Shown here in pieces: positions 24,810 to 33,608 of a stretch of DNA of 64,000 nt. The notes under the pieces were generated by a model. That model was given only the letters and a program-made list of their open reading frames with translations, did no database searches and was not told the origin of the DNA. A program made the translations under genes and the position numbers. Location: assembly GCA_964533965.1 (NCBI GenBank), contig CAZHNN010000012.1:1-64000 (forward strand), in the 5' to 3' direction. Each line of letters opens with the position of its first letter. Positions within the stretch are counted from its first letter, which is position 1. Origin of the DNA: RGIG3178 sp964533965. GTDB taxonomy: Bacteria; Bacillota; Clostridia; Christensenellales; QAND01.

Positions 24810-25949
24810 ATGGCGGGTATATCGCTTAGAAAAAATTGGAAGAACATCGATTGGCTGCTGTTGCTCAATATAGTAGCCATAGTGATATATGGCCTTATCA
24901 GCCTTGCAGCGGCGATGGCAACGGCTTCAACGGGCACGGAATCGACGTTGGCCGAAAAGTTTGCCAACCTGAATCTGGACCTCGTGGTACGCCAGGCACT
25001 CTGGTTTTTAGTAGGCCTTGCGGCAATGACCGTCGTGATGATGGTGGATTATACGGTGCTGATGGAATTTGCGCCGATCATCTATTGGGTGAACATCGTC
25101 ATCCTGCTGTTGCTGTACGTGCTTGCATCGGTGACCAAGAATACGGTGAGCTGGTATAAGTTTGGAAACATTGGCTTCCAGCCGAGCGAAATCATGAAGA
25201 TAACCATCATGCTGATGCTGGCCAGGCTGTTCTCAAGACGCCCTGCGGAACAGAAGATGGAGGGCTTGGGCGATTTTTGGCAACCGGCTCTGTATACGGC
25301 GATTCCGTTTGTGCTCATAGCGCTACAGCCCGATATGGGAACGGCGATGGTCATCTTAAGCATAGCGATCGGGATCATGCTCATCGTCGGGATGCACAAG
25401 AAGCTGGTGCTTACCCTTTTGGGCACGGCTGCGGCGTGCTTGCCGCTCTTATGGCTGTTGCTCTCGGACATGCAGAAAAACCGCATCATGGTATTCTTCA
25501 ACCCTACCGCCGATCTGTCCGGCGCCGGCTACAACGTTCTGCGTTCCAAGATAGCCATCGGCAGCGGTCAATGGGTGGGCAAGGGGATCTTCGCCGAGGG
25601 GAACCTGTCACAGCTCAACTGGGTACCGGTCAAGGAATCGGATTTCATCTTTACGGTAACCGGAGAGATGTTTGGCTTCATAGGCGGGATGATTCTGCTC
25701 GTTTTGTTCGCACTGTTGCTGTACCGAACGCTGCGCATCGCGATACGCGCCAGGGACAGGTTCGGTTCGCTGGTCGTCATTGGCGTGGCCACCATGATAT
25801 TCGTCCATATGTTCGAGAACATTGGAATGACGATGGGATTGATGCCGGTCACGGGCATCCCGCTCCCGTTTGTCAGCTATGGGGGCAGCAATATGATGAC
25901 CAACATGTTGGCCTATGGACTGGTGCTGAACATCGGATCGAAATGGTAG
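24810..25949 (+). CDS. rodA: RodA peptidoglycan glycosyltransferase (SEDS)
   Basis: 379 residues, ATG 24810. Ten hydrophobic segments and SEDS landmarks: NTVSWYKFGNIGFQPSEIMK (W..... G...QPSE), LQPDMGTAM with the conserved Asp region, GAGYNVLRSKIAIGSGQWVGKG, and the terminal PLPFVSYGGSNMM. It polymerises lipid II in lateral wall growth as partner of the PBP2 upstream. SpoVE and FtsW are the alternatives, but the mre/PBP2 neighbourhood decides for RodA. Its terminator (25979-26004) closes the elongasome block. Confidence 0.94.
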   Translation: MAGISLRKNWKNIDWLLLLNIVAIVIYGLISLAAAMATASTGTESTLAEKFANLNLDLVVRQALWFLVGLAAMTVVMMVDYTVLMEFAPIIYWVNIVILLLLYVLASVTKNTVSWYKFGNIGFQPSEIMKITIMLMLARLFSRRPAEQKMEGLGDFWQPALYTAIPFVLIALQPDMGTAMVILSIAIGIMLIVGMHKKLVLTLLGTAAACLPLLWLLLSDMQKNRIMVFFNPTADLSGAGYNVLRSKIAIGSGQWVGKGIFAEGNLSQLNWVPVKESDFIFTVTGEMFGFIGGMILLVLFALLLYRTLRIAIRARDRFGSLVVIGVATMIFVHMFENIGMTMGLMPVTGIPLPFVSYGGSNMMTNMLAYGLVLNIGSKW

Positions 25950-25978
25950 CGGAAAACAACTGAATACTCATACATCCG

Positions 25979-26004
25979 AAGCCGTCTGTAAAGACGGCTT
26001 TTGT
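25979..26004 (+). terminator. Terminator after rodA
   Basis: AAGCCGTCT-GTAA-AGACGGCTTTT hairpin; the T tract is short. Confidence 0.7.
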
Positions 26005-26033
26005 GTTGTGCCTGCTGAGCGGAATGAGGAACT

Positions 26034-26810
26034 TTGTCTATTTTTCAGGCCTTTCGCATACGCTTTTCAGGGGGGGCGAAGGGCTTGCAGGATCAGGAAC
26101 ATACGAAGCTGGAGTTCGTTTCGCGCGAGCTCGACAGCAAACCGATAAGGCAGAGGCCGGATCTGTTAAGGCAGAGGCCGGATTTGTATATACCTTCGAG
26201 TAGGCACACGATGCAGGTTAGAAGCCGTCAGCAGGTTGCCAAGAAACAAGAGCGCAGCCCGTTTACCATTAAAGCGGGCATATGCATCCTGGTTGCAGCC
26301 TGTTGTCTGTTGATGAGATTCCTCCCGTGGCAGTGGGTCTTGGATACGCGGCAGACGATGAATAACCTTTTCACCTATGATTTGGAATTCGACGATTCGT
26401 TGGGGCGGTTGAATTTCGTGCAAACGTTGTTCCCGGGAGTTGCCGCGGTCTTCAATGCCAAGAGCTCCATGCAAGACCCTGTGGAAGGGATCCTTCAGTC
26501 TGCATACCGTGCCGACGGGCAGGACCATGTCATATTCAAATGCGAAGCGGGTGCAAATGTCAAGGCGGTGTCGGACGGGCGAGTCATCAAACGGGGAGTG
26601 CACGAGCAGTACGGTAACTATTTGATGATCGAGCATGTCGGGAATATGGTTTCGATCTACTATGGCCTGAAGAACTCCAAACTTGAAAAAGGCGCCGAAG
26701 TGAAGGGCGGAGATGTGATCGGAACACTTACAGACAGCGGAGAATTGATCTTTGAATTGCGCATATCCGACAAAGCGCAGAACCCGATGCGCTATATCGG
26801 TACCATATGA
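26034..26810 (+). CDS. SpoIVFA-like protein with degenerate M23/LytM domain
   Basis: 258 residues if TTG 26034 is used (GAGGAAC upstream); a downstream ATG at 26211 is the other option. Cytoplasmic N-terminus of about 80 residues, one membrane helix (IKAGICILVAACCLLMRFL), then a LytM/M23 fold (GANVKAVSDGRVIKRGVHEQYGNYLMIEHVGN... KGAEVKGGDVIGTL). The metal-binding histidines of active M23 peptidases are not conserved (LIFELRI instead of HLHFEVR), so it is a non-catalytic LytM protein like Bacillus SpoIVFA. It lies directly before a SpoIVFB-like gene and would hold that protease at the forespore membrane. A G7 tract and an in-frame 21-bp duplication sit near the 5' end. Confidence 0.72.
   Translation: MSIFQAFRIRFSGGAKGLQDQEHTKLEFVSRELDSKPIRQRPDLLRQRPDLYIPSSRHTMQVRSRQQVAKKQERSPFTIKAGICILVAACCLLMRFLPWQWVLDTRQTMNNLFTYDLEFDDSLGRLNFVQTLFPGVAAVFNAKSSMQDPVEGILQSAYRADGQDHVIFKCEAGANVKAVSDGRVIKRGVHEQYGNYLMIEHVGNMVSIYYGLKNSKLEKGAEVKGGDVIGTLTDSGELIFELRISDKAQNPMRYIGTI
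26145..26186 (+). repeat. In-frame 21-bp tandem duplication
   Basis: AAGGCAGAGGCCGGAT(C/T)TG occurs twice, 21 bp apart, within the SpoIVFA-like N-terminal region. It encodes IRQRPDL then LRQRPDL, so it preserves the reading frame. Confidence 0.85.
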
Positions 26811-26820
26811 GTTATAAACG

Positions 26821-27678
26821 ATGAAGAATACAAGGCTGACATTGGATCCCCTGATGCTAGCGCTGCTGATCCCGGCAGCGTTTTTTGGGTATTTCTGGGC
26901 GCTTGTAACGGGTTTCATATCGGTGTTGTTCCATGAGTGCTGCCATGCCATAGCGGCTAGGCTGTTCGGCATCCATACGGAGCGCATCGATCTTTCGCCG
27001 TTTGGAGCCCTTTGCGTCACGGACAGCGCGCCTTCCCCCAAAGGTGCATTCTGCATCGCATTGGTGGGGCCGTTGTCCAATCTGCTGATGGTGCAGCTTC
27101 TGGTGATGCTTTATAGGATTTGGCCGTTGCCGATCATATCCATGTTCATCGTCGCCAATCTGGGCATAGGCCTGTTCAACCTACTGCCGGCATACCCACT
27201 GGACGGCGGTAGAATGCTCCATATAGTACTGACGCCGCTTCTAGGCTTTGAACGGGCAAAGCGTCTGTGCTGCTACATCGGTATTCTGCTGGCGACGATC
27301 ATCCTTGGCTTTGCCGTCTACAACGCGTTTACGATACATGTGGTCAACCTGAGCTTCTTGTTGATAGGTGGCATGTTGTTGTTTATGGCGAGGCGTCAAC
27401 TCAATTCGGACGTTTACACGGCTTTGCAGCGTTCACAAAAAAAACGCAGGCTGCTGCATGCAAGGCCGATTGAAGCCAAGCAAGTCGCAGCAAGCGAGAA
27501 GACCATTGCGATGGATTTGTTGAAAAGGCTTCAGAAAGGGCAGTATCTTACTGCATATGTTCTGGATGAGGGCATGAAAGTGCGCGGCGTTCTGGATGAG
27601 ACGGAGATACTCGATGGCATCGTGCAATTTGGAAGTACGGCTACGTTGAAGAAAATCCTTGACCATCAACGAAGTTAA
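26821..27678 (+). CDS. SpoIVFB-like M50 site-2 protease
   Basis: 285 residues, near the usual SpoIVFB length. Membrane-embedded metalloprotease with zinc motif FHECCHAIAA (HExxH) in an early helix and the third ligand region NLLPAYPLDGGRM (N-x-x-P-x-x-x-x-D-G). A soluble C-terminal part (EKTIAMDLLKRLQKGQYLTAYVLDEGMKVRGVLDETEIL) looks like the CBS domain of SpoIVFB that binds pro-sigmaK. Inference: it processes a sigma factor late in sporulation. The pairing with the SpoIVFA-like gene and the position before the rplU region match other Firmicutes. Confidence 0.88.
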   Translation: MKNTRLTLDPLMLALLIPAAFFGYFWALVTGFISVLFHECCHAIAARLFGIHTERIDLSPFGALCVTDSAPSPKGAFCIALVGPLSNLLMVQLLVMLYRIWPLPIISMFIVANLGIGLFNLLPAYPLDGGRMLHIVLTPLLGFERAKRLCCYIGILLATIILGFAVYNAFTIHVVNLSFLLIGGMLLFMARRQLNSDVYTALQRSQKKRRLLHARPIEAKQVAASEKTIAMDLLKRLQKGQYLTAYVLDEGMKVRGVLDETEILDGIVQFGSTATLKKILDHQRS

Positions 27679-27707
27679 AGTGTAAACTAATCGTTTGGAA
27701 GGATGGT

Positions 27708-29531
27708 TTGACGAGGATGCAGCGCCTGCTTTTAAGCGTGGACAAGCCCGCCAGGTATACAGGCGGAGAACTGAATATGATTCGCAAAAACCCGGAAGGG
27801 AAGCTTCGCTTTGCGCTGTGTTTTCCGGATGTTTATGAGGTTGGGATGAGCCATTTGGGCTCCCGGATCCTCTACGAAGCGATTAACCGCCTGGATTTCG
27901 CATACTGTGAGCGGGCGTTTGCTCCATGGACAGACATGGAGCGCCTTATGCGCGAAAACGAAATGCCGCTTTGCGCGCTTGAAAGCGGAGATGCGCTGTC
28001 CTCTTTTGATATCCTGGGCTTTTCGCTTCAGTACGAGATGTCCTATACCAATGTGCTCAACATGCTCGATTTGGCAGGGATTCCTCTGTACGCAAAAGAC
28101 CGTAACAATACACATCCGCTCATCGTCGTGGGCGGTCCATGCGCCTATCATGCGGAACCGCTTGCGCCGTTTGTGGACCTGATGCTTTTGGGAGACGGGG
28201 AGCAAACGGTGGCAGAGCTTACACAGGCCGTATATGATGCCAAACGGAGCCAAATCGACAAGGCAGCATTGCTGCAAACTCTTTGCAAAAAAGATGGATT
28301 TTATGTGCCGTCTCTATATGAACTGTGCTATGATGAACAAGGGTTCATACTGGATATCAAGGCAAAAGACGGTGCGCCGCAACGTGTTAAAAAAGCGGTT
28401 GTCACCGATCTGGAACATGCCGTTTATCCGCTCTGCCCCATTTTGCCAAGCACGGCCATCATACATGACAGGGCTGTTTTGGAGCTGTTCCGGGGCTGTT
28501 CGCGCGGCTGCCGGTTTTGTCAGGCGGGGTATGTTTACCGCCCGGTGCGTTGCCGCTCGAAGGAACTGCTAACGCAGCAGGCCAGGGCGCTCATTGAAAA
28601 TACCGGCTATGAGGAAATATCGCTCACGTCGCTTAGTAGCGGCGATTATCCCGATCTTGTGCCTCTGATGGAAGATCTTGGTGAGCTTAGAGCAAAGCGC
28701 GTATCGCTTTCCCTTCCGTCATTGCGCATCGATTCCTTCCTTCGGGACTATGCCGAAGGAACGGCCGGCGTGCGCAAGAGCGGGCTTACCTTTGCCCCTG
28801 AGGCAGGGACGCAGAGGCTCCGGGATATCATTAATAAGGGTGTCACAGAAGAGGATCTGCTGCGGTCCGTAGGAGATGCGTTCGAAGCGGGATACAGCAG
28901 CATCAAGCTGTATTTTATGTTGGGACTTCCGATGGAGACCGATGAGGACCTGTACGGCATCGTAGATTTGGCCAAGAAAGTGGTGGATCTCTATTATGCG
29001 ATGCCCAAAGAAAAGCGGCTTCAGCCCCCTCAGGTCAGCATCAGTGTTTCGCCTTTCGTGCCCAAACCCTTTACGCCGTTCCAATGGGAACCTCAGGCGA
29101 CGCCGGAGGAATTGCGCAGAAAGCAGCAGCTTTTGCGGGATGCGCTCAAACACCATAAGCGCATCAAGTTAAGCAGCCACGACGCCAGGCTTTGCACGAT
29201 CGAAGCGGTACTGGCGCGTGGCGATAGACGGCTGGCAGAGGTTCTGTTTAAGGTCTGGCAAAAGGGCGCGCACATGGAGGGATGGGCGGAGCATTTCCGA
29301 TACGACCTATGGATGCAGGCAATGCAGGAGTGCAACTGCTCCGTTGAGTTCTACGCAAACCGGGCAAGATCGACACAAGAGGTATTGCCCTGGGATCACA
29401 TAGACGTCGGCGTCAGCAAGCAATTCCTCTTAAGCGAGAGAAACCGGGCCTGTGAGGGAATCACAACACCAGATTGCAGGCAGGGCTGCACCGGCTGCGG
29501 ATTGATGGAAGTCTGCGGGGGCGTATCATGA
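27708..29531 (+). CDS. Radical SAM protein, TIGR03960 family
   Basis: 607 residues; TTG 27708 has the better ribosome binding site (GAAGGATGG), ATG 27717 is the alternative. An N-terminal cobalamin-binding-like part (LSVDKPARYTGGELN, then VVGGPCAYHAEPLAPFVDLMLLGDGEQ) precedes a radical SAM core with ELFRGCSRGCRFCQAGYVYRPVR (CxxxCxxC). This TIGR03960 family is almost always followed by the TIGR03936/DUF2344 gene, and here they overlap by 4 nt. The substrate is unknown; proximity to rng and ribosomal protein genes hints at RNA or ribosome modification. Confidence 0.88.
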   Translation: MTRMQRLLLSVDKPARYTGGELNMIRKNPEGKLRFALCFPDVYEVGMSHLGSRILYEAINRLDFAYCERAFAPWTDMERLMRENEMPLCALESGDALSSFDILGFSLQYEMSYTNVLNMLDLAGIPLYAKDRNNTHPLIVVGGPCAYHAEPLAPFVDLMLLGDGEQTVAELTQAVYDAKRSQIDKAALLQTLCKKDGFYVPSLYELCYDEQGFILDIKAKDGAPQRVKKAVVTDLEHAVYPLCPILPSTAIIHDRAVLELFRGCSRGCRFCQAGYVYRPVRCRSKELLTQQARALIENTGYEEISLTSLSSGDYPDLVPLMEDLGELRAKRVSLSLPSLRIDSFLRDYAEGTAGVRKSGLTFAPEAGTQRLRDIINKGVTEEDLLRSVGDAFEAGYSSIKLYFMLGLPMETDEDLYGIVDLAKKVVDLYYAMPKEKRLQPPQVSISVSPFVPKPFTPFQWEPQATPEELRRKQQLLRDALKHHKRIKLSSHDARLCTIEAVLARGDRRLAEVLFKVWQKGAHMEGWAEHFRYDLWMQAMQECNCSVEFYANRARSTQEVLPWDHIDVGVSKQFLLSERNRACEGITTPDCRQGCTGCGLMEVCGGVS

Positions 29532-30190
29532 ACATGCTTGTCAAATTTGCCCGATACGGCGCGCTCAGCTTCTGCTCACATCTGGATTTGCTGCGCTGTG
29601 TACAGCGTACGATGCGCCGGGCCGGATTGCCGATGCAGTATTCACAGGGGTTCAACCCTCATCCGTTATTGACCTTTGCTCAGGCACTGGGGGTAGGGCT
29701 TCAGACGCAGGGTGACTACTTTGCCATTGCGTTGTCCGAAGAGGTGGATCCGAAGACGTTTCTCCTCCGCTTTAACGCGCATGCACCCCAAGGGCTTGCG
29801 GCTGTTGCCGCACGAACAATGGGAGAGCAGGAAAAAAGCCCGATGGCGCTGGTTGAGGCCGCCGTCTATCGGGTGGAAGTAAGCCCCCAAAACCTGGATG
29901 CTCTTCACAAAGGCATCGGGGCTTTGATGGCGATGGACGCATATGAGTATACTATCAAGGAGAAGCAGCAGAACATTCGAGTGCTGATCCATCGAATCGA
30001 CTGCGATGATAAAGGCGCGCTGTGCTGTGTATCCTGTGGCAATGATAATCTGTCCCATAAGGTGATCGCCCAGGTCCTTTCGGACATTGGCGGAATCTCT
30101 GGGGATGATATACAAATTTATCGGGAAGATCTCTTAACAAAATTCGGATCGGATGCATTGGTCTGTTTAATTGACATGCAGCCATCCTAA
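29528..30190 (+). CDS. TIGR03936/DUF2344 protein (partner of the radical SAM protein)
   Basis: 220 residues from ATG 29528, which overlaps the preceding stop. Family hallmarks: VKFARYGALSFCSHLDLLRCVQRTMRRAGLP, then YSQGFNPHPLLTFAQALGVGLQ. In some bacteria it is fused to the radical SAM partner, which supports a joint complex. No catalytic chemistry is assigned. Confidence 0.88.
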   Translation: MNMLVKFARYGALSFCSHLDLLRCVQRTMRRAGLPMQYSQGFNPHPLLTFAQALGVGLQTQGDYFAIALSEEVDPKTFLLRFNAHAPQGLAAVAARTMGEQEKSPMALVEAAVYRVEVSPQNLDALHKGIGALMAMDAYEYTIKEKQQNIRVLIHRIDCDDKGALCCVSCGNDNLSHKVIAQVLSDIGGISGDDIQIYREDLLTKFGSDALVCLIDMQPS

Positions 30191-30207
30191 AGTGGCAGGT
30201 GAATAGT

Positions 30208-31737
30208 TTGGGGAACCGGATTTACCTTGAGGCAAACCCGTATCAGATCAGGGTTGCGCTCACGGAAGACGATGCGCTTGCGGAACTGTATATCGAGCGC
30301 AAGGGCGGCGAACGGATCGCCGGAAACATCTATAAGGGTAAAGTAAAGAACGTGCTTCCGGGCATGCAAGCGGCCTTTGTGGATATCGGGCTGGACAAGA
30401 ATGCATTCTTGTATGTCGGTGACATTATCGTCGCGTCCGAAAGCGAGGATTTCCGCTTTAACGGCAAGCAGACAGCGCAGGAAACAGCCGCACTGGACAT
30501 CCGTTCCTTGGTCAAAGTCGGGCAAGAGATAATGGTACAGGTCATCAAGGAGCCGTTTGGCACCAAGGGAGCCCGCATCACCACCAATATCACGCTGCCT
30601 GGGCGTTCCATCGTCCTGATGCCCAATGCCGATTATGTCGGCGTGTCACGGCGAATCGAAAACGAGGAAGATCGGACCGCTTTGCGGGAAGTGCTGGAGA
30701 GGATCCGCCCGCCGCACATCGGCGTGATAGCCCGTACCGTTTCTCTTGGGATGACGGAGGATTTGCTGCGCGAACAGATTGATCAGCAGATGCGCCTGTA
30801 CCGCCAGATCGTGCTGCATTACGAAGACGTTAAAGCGCCGGGCCTGGTTCACAGCGAAGAGAGCCTGATATATAGGACAATACGGGATATGCTGCGCGAT
30901 GACATCGAGGCATTTTTTATCAACGATGCGGTCGTATACCAGCGCGTTATACAGACAGTAAAAGCAATGAGCTCACATCTGTTGGATCGCGTCAAGTTGT
31001 TTCATAAGCATTATGATATGTTCACCTATTATGATCTTGAGAGCAAGATCGACAAAGCGCTTCGGCGCAAGGTCTGGCTCAAGAGCGGCGGCTATCTGGT
31101 GTTTGACAGCGCCGAAGCCCTGACCGTCGTCGATGTGAACACGGGAAAATACGTCGGCACCGACGATCTGCAGACGACGATCCTGAATACGAACATTGAG
31201 GCTGCACAGGAAGTGGCACGGCAGATACGCGTTCGTGATATTTCCGGCATCATCGTTGTGGACTTCATCGACATGGAGGACGCGGTCAACCGGGAGAAGC
31301 TTCTAGAAGTGCTGCGCGAAGCCACCAAGAGGGATCGTACCCGCACCAGCATCATGGGCATTACAGGGCTTGGCATTGTGGAGATGACGCGCAAGAAGCT
31401 CAAGCAATCGCTGAGCAGTGTATTCTATGAAGCGTGCCCGTATTGCGAAGGGCTGGGCATCATAAAGAACAAATCATCTATGGCAATGGAAGCACGCAAA
31501 GAATGCCTTAAGCTGTTCTATGATACCGACTGCAAAGCCGTCATCATCAAGGGGCATGCAGTTATTATCGCAGAGATCATGTCCATGACCAAACCCGATG
31601 CAAGGCTGATTCCGTTGGTGCAGAACAAGATGGTCTATGTGATGCCCTGTGAGAACATGCACTGGGAGCATCTGGAAGTGGAGCCGATCTTTAACCTGCA
31701 GGACCTACACGAATCCGGAGCGGTCAAACTTCCGTAG
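30208..31737 (+). CDS. rng: Ribonuclease G (RNase E/G family)
   Basis: 509 residues from TTG 30208 (AGGTG 6 nt upstream); a GTG at 30199 is possible. S1 domain in the first quarter (GNIYKGKVKNVLPGMQAAFVDIGLDKNAFLYVGDI), the catalytic Mg-binding aspartates (ALTVVDVNTGKYVG and IIVVDFIDM), and the Zn-link CPYCEGLG for dimerisation. It cleaves single-stranded AU-rich RNA and takes part in rRNA 5' maturation and mRNA decay. It lies just before the L21 promoter, the common Clostridia order. The first residues (IYLEANPYQIRVAL) fit the usual RNase G start. Confidence 0.93.
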   Translation: MGNRIYLEANPYQIRVALTEDDALAELYIERKGGERIAGNIYKGKVKNVLPGMQAAFVDIGLDKNAFLYVGDIIVASESEDFRFNGKQTAQETAALDIRSLVKVGQEIMVQVIKEPFGTKGARITTNITLPGRSIVLMPNADYVGVSRRIENEEDRTALREVLERIRPPHIGVIARTVSLGMTEDLLREQIDQQMRLYRQIVLHYEDVKAPGLVHSEESLIYRTIRDMLRDDIEAFFINDAVVYQRVIQTVKAMSSHLLDRVKLFHKHYDMFTYYDLESKIDKALRRKVWLKSGGYLVFDSAEALTVVDVNTGKYVGTDDLQTTILNTNIEAAQEVARQIRVRDISGIIVVDFIDMEDAVNREKLLEVLREATKRDRTRTSIMGITGLGIVEMTRKKLKQSLSSVFYEACPYCEGLGIIKNKSSMAMEARKECLKLFYDTDCKAVIIKGHAVIIAEIMSMTKPDARLIPLVQNKMVYVMPCENMHWEHLEVEPIFNLQDLHESGAVKLP

Positions 31738-31766
31738 TTGACAGTCCAACGGCATCATGATACAAT
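31738..31766 (+). promoter_or_regulatory. Strong sigma-A promoter for rplU
   Basis: TTGACA (31738-31743), exact 17-nt spacer, TACAAT (31761-31766). It begins right at the rng stop codon. Confidence 0.88.
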
Positions 31767-31767
31767 A

Positions 31768-31853
31768 CTTCGGTGTTACCGCTCGGCAAGGGTACAAGTG
31801 CGCAAGCCACCCCACCCGGCGAGTCCCAAACGAATTCTGGGGAGGTGCAACAG
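31768..31853 (+). promoter_or_regulatory. L21 leader RNA (autoregulatory)
   Basis: The 5' UTR between the promoter and rplU carries conserved-looking leader elements (TTACCGCTCGGCAAGGGTACAAG, CAAGCCACCCC, GCGAGTCCCAAACG) and ends in GGGGAGGTG. Position, size and these blocks agree with the Firmicutes L21 leader, thought to let L21 repress its own operon. Confidence 0.65.
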
Positions 31854-32159
31854 ATGTACGCAATCGTACAAACAGGCGGAAAGCAGTACAAAGTCCAGCA
31901 GGGCGATGTGCTGTATGTGGAGAAGTTGGAAGCACAAGACGGAGAGTCCATTAGCCTTGATGTCCTGATGGTGGTGGACGGGGAAGCCCGCAAAGTGGGT
32001 ACACCGCTGCTTGATGATGTGAAAGCGACCGCGAAGGTCGTATCGCAGGGCAAGGGGAAGAAGATCATCATCTACAAGTACAAGGCGAAGAAAAACATCC
32101 GCAAGAAGAACGGCCATCGTCAGCCGTACACGAAGCTAGAAATCGTATCCATCGGATAA
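31854..32159 (+). CDS. rplU: 50S ribosomal protein L21
   Basis: 101 residues, ATG 31854 after GGGGAGGTG. Clear L21: MYAIVQTGGKQYKVQQGDVLYVEKL at the start, IIIYKYKAKKNIRKKNGHRQPYT near the end (the rRNA-binding KxKKxxRKxxGHRQ motif). It is followed after only 30 nt by rpmA; the ysxB/prp gene that normally sits between them in Firmicutes is absent. Confidence 0.97.
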   Translation: MYAIVQTGGKQYKVQQGDVLYVEKLEAQDGESISLDVLMVVDGEARKVGTPLLDDVKATAKVVSQGKGKKIIIYKYKAKKNIRKKNGHRQPYTKLEIVSIG

Positions 32160-32189
32160 TTCCGTAAAGACAAAGCGAGGTGTGAACCC

Positions 32190-32453
32190 ATGGCACATAA
32201 AAAAGGCGTAGGAAGCTCGAGAAACGGGCGCGACAGCGAATCGAAACGGCTTGGCGTCAAGCGCGGTGACGGACAGTTTGTGCTTGCAGGCAACATTTTG
32301 GTGCGTCAGCGCGGAACCAAGATGCTTCCCGGGAATAATGTCGGCATCGGCAGCGACGACACGCTGTTTGCTCTCGTTGACGGCAACGTGAAGTTCGAGC
32401 GCAAAGGCCGCGACAAGAAACAGGTTTCGGTATACGCGGAAGCCGCTCAGTAA
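32190..32453 (+). CDS. rpmA: 50S ribosomal protein L27
   Basis: 87 residues. It starts directly MAHKKGVGSSRNGRDSESKR, the mature or Gram-negative form. The Firmicutes N-terminal extension (consensus MLxxNLQFFA) that must be cleaved by Prp is missing. This matches the absence of prp upstream. The remaining sequence (GNILVRQRGTKMLPGNNVG) is standard; the N-terminal residues reach the peptidyl-transferase centre. Confidence 0.97.
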   Translation: MAHKKGVGSSRNGRDSESKRLGVKRGDGQFVLAGNILVRQRGTKMLPGNNVGIGSDDTLFALVDGNVKFERKGRDKKQVSVYAEAAQ

Positions 32454-32463
32454 TTCTAGAGGT

Positions 32464-32489
32464 AAAAAAAGCGCATAAAGCGCTTTTTT
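32464..32489 (+). terminator. Terminator after rpmA
   Basis: AAAAAAGCGC-ATAAA-GCGCTTTTTT, followed by a T-rich run. Confidence 0.85.
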
Positions 32490-32534
32490 CTTTTTCGTAA
32501 AGAGATTGGCAGTTCACTTTGAAGGACGAAGAAC

Positions 32535-32557
32535 AAAAGCGCCTAAGCGCTTTTTTT
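32535..32557 (+). terminator. Second terminator after rpmA
   Basis: AAAAGCGC-CTAA-GCGCTTTTTTT, 45 nt beyond the first. Both share the core AAGCGC stem, so they look like a duplicated terminator. Confidence 0.8.
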
Positions 32558-32584
32558 CTTTTGTATTTAAACGGTTTACAGTTC

Positions 32585-32613
32585 TTTGCTAAGCACGCAA
32601 CATGTGCTATACT
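32585..32613 (+). promoter_or_regulatory. Promoter for lgt
   Basis: TTTGCT, 17-nt spacer, TATACT (32608-32613) with an upstream TGC making an extended -10. Confidence 0.55.
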
Positions 32614-32673
32614 GAGCAAAAGATTTATCCCTGTTTATAGGATATATGCAAAGCGGATTGGGGAAGACAACGG

Positions 32674-33519
32674 ATGAGAAATATAGCCTTTACCATCTTT
32701 GGAGTGCCGATCTATTGGTACGGCGTCATGATACTTCTGGGGGTGCTGATGGCGACGTATGTCGCGATAAGGCTTTCGCGAAGAATCGGATATTCCAGCG
32801 AGATGGCAATGGACTTGTTATTGCTTGCGCTGCCGCTTGGCGTCATCGGAGCACGCCTGTACGACGTCGCGTTTGAATGGAGCTATTTTCAGAACCATCT
32901 GGATGAGATATTTACGCTTAGGATGTCGGGGCTTGCCATTTACGGTGCGGTGATCGGCGGACTCATCGCGGGGCTGATACTGTGCAAATGGCGAAAGATG
33001 TCGTTTTGGGATCTTGTTGACACCGTGATGCCCGGACTTGTTCTGGCACAGGCGATTGGTCGGTGGGGGAATTATTTCAACCAGGAACTCTATGGTGCCA
33101 TTGTACCAAGCGTACACGGACAGGTGCTCTCCGATCTCGCGCTGTTCCCACCGGCGGTCCTTGTGGATGGGCAGTGGCATCTCGGCTTGTTTTTGATAGA
33201 GTCTATGTGGAACCTGCTGGTATTTGCTTTGTTGATATTGCTTTGGAAGAAGAAACCGCAGCTTCGCGGTGGGGTGTTTTGGGCATATGTGGCGCTGTAC
33301 GGCGCGGCAAGGGCCATCCTGGAAGGTCTGAGATTGCCGGATTTCAGCCTGATGCTCTGGGGCAGCACGCTGCGTGTCTCGCAGCTGGTGAGTATAGTAA
33401 TGGCGATTGTTGGAATCGTCATGTTCATACGTATCTGGAAAAAGGGAGGCTATCCTCACAAAGAAGTGCCGATGGTGTATCGTTTGGACAAACAGGAAAA
33501 GGATGCGGCTGCTACCTGA
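32674..33519 (+). CDS. lgt: Prolipoprotein diacylglyceryl transferase
   Basis: 281 residues. Seven membrane segments; the family signature GLAIYGAVIGGLIAGLILCKWRK, LAQAIGRWGNYFNQELYG (the conserved R-x-G-N-x-x-N region) and the terminal LRVSQLVSIVMAIVG. It attaches diacylglycerol to the lipobox cysteine of prelipoproteins such as the chagasin-like protein at 2414. It has its own promoter and no evident co-transcribed partner apart from the DivIVA-domain gene 90 nt downstream. Confidence 0.95.
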   Translation: MRNIAFTIFGVPIYWYGVMILLGVLMATYVAIRLSRRIGYSSEMAMDLLLLALPLGVIGARLYDVAFEWSYFQNHLDEIFTLRMSGLAIYGAVIGGLIAGLILCKWRKMSFWDLVDTVMPGLVLAQAIGRWGNYFNQELYGAIVPSVHGQVLSDLALFPPAVLVDGQWHLGLFLIESMWNLLVFALLILLWKKKPQLRGGVFWAYVALYGAARAILEGLRLPDFSLMLWGSTLRVSQLVSIVMAIVGIVMFIRIWKKGGYPHKEVPMVYRLDKQEKDAAAT

Positions 33520-33608
33520 AGTTTTTTATGGCGGATATGGAAGATTAAACTCAATGCTGCTGAACGCACTGACAACTTATATTGTTGTAGATCAAAGGAG
33601 GAGCACCC

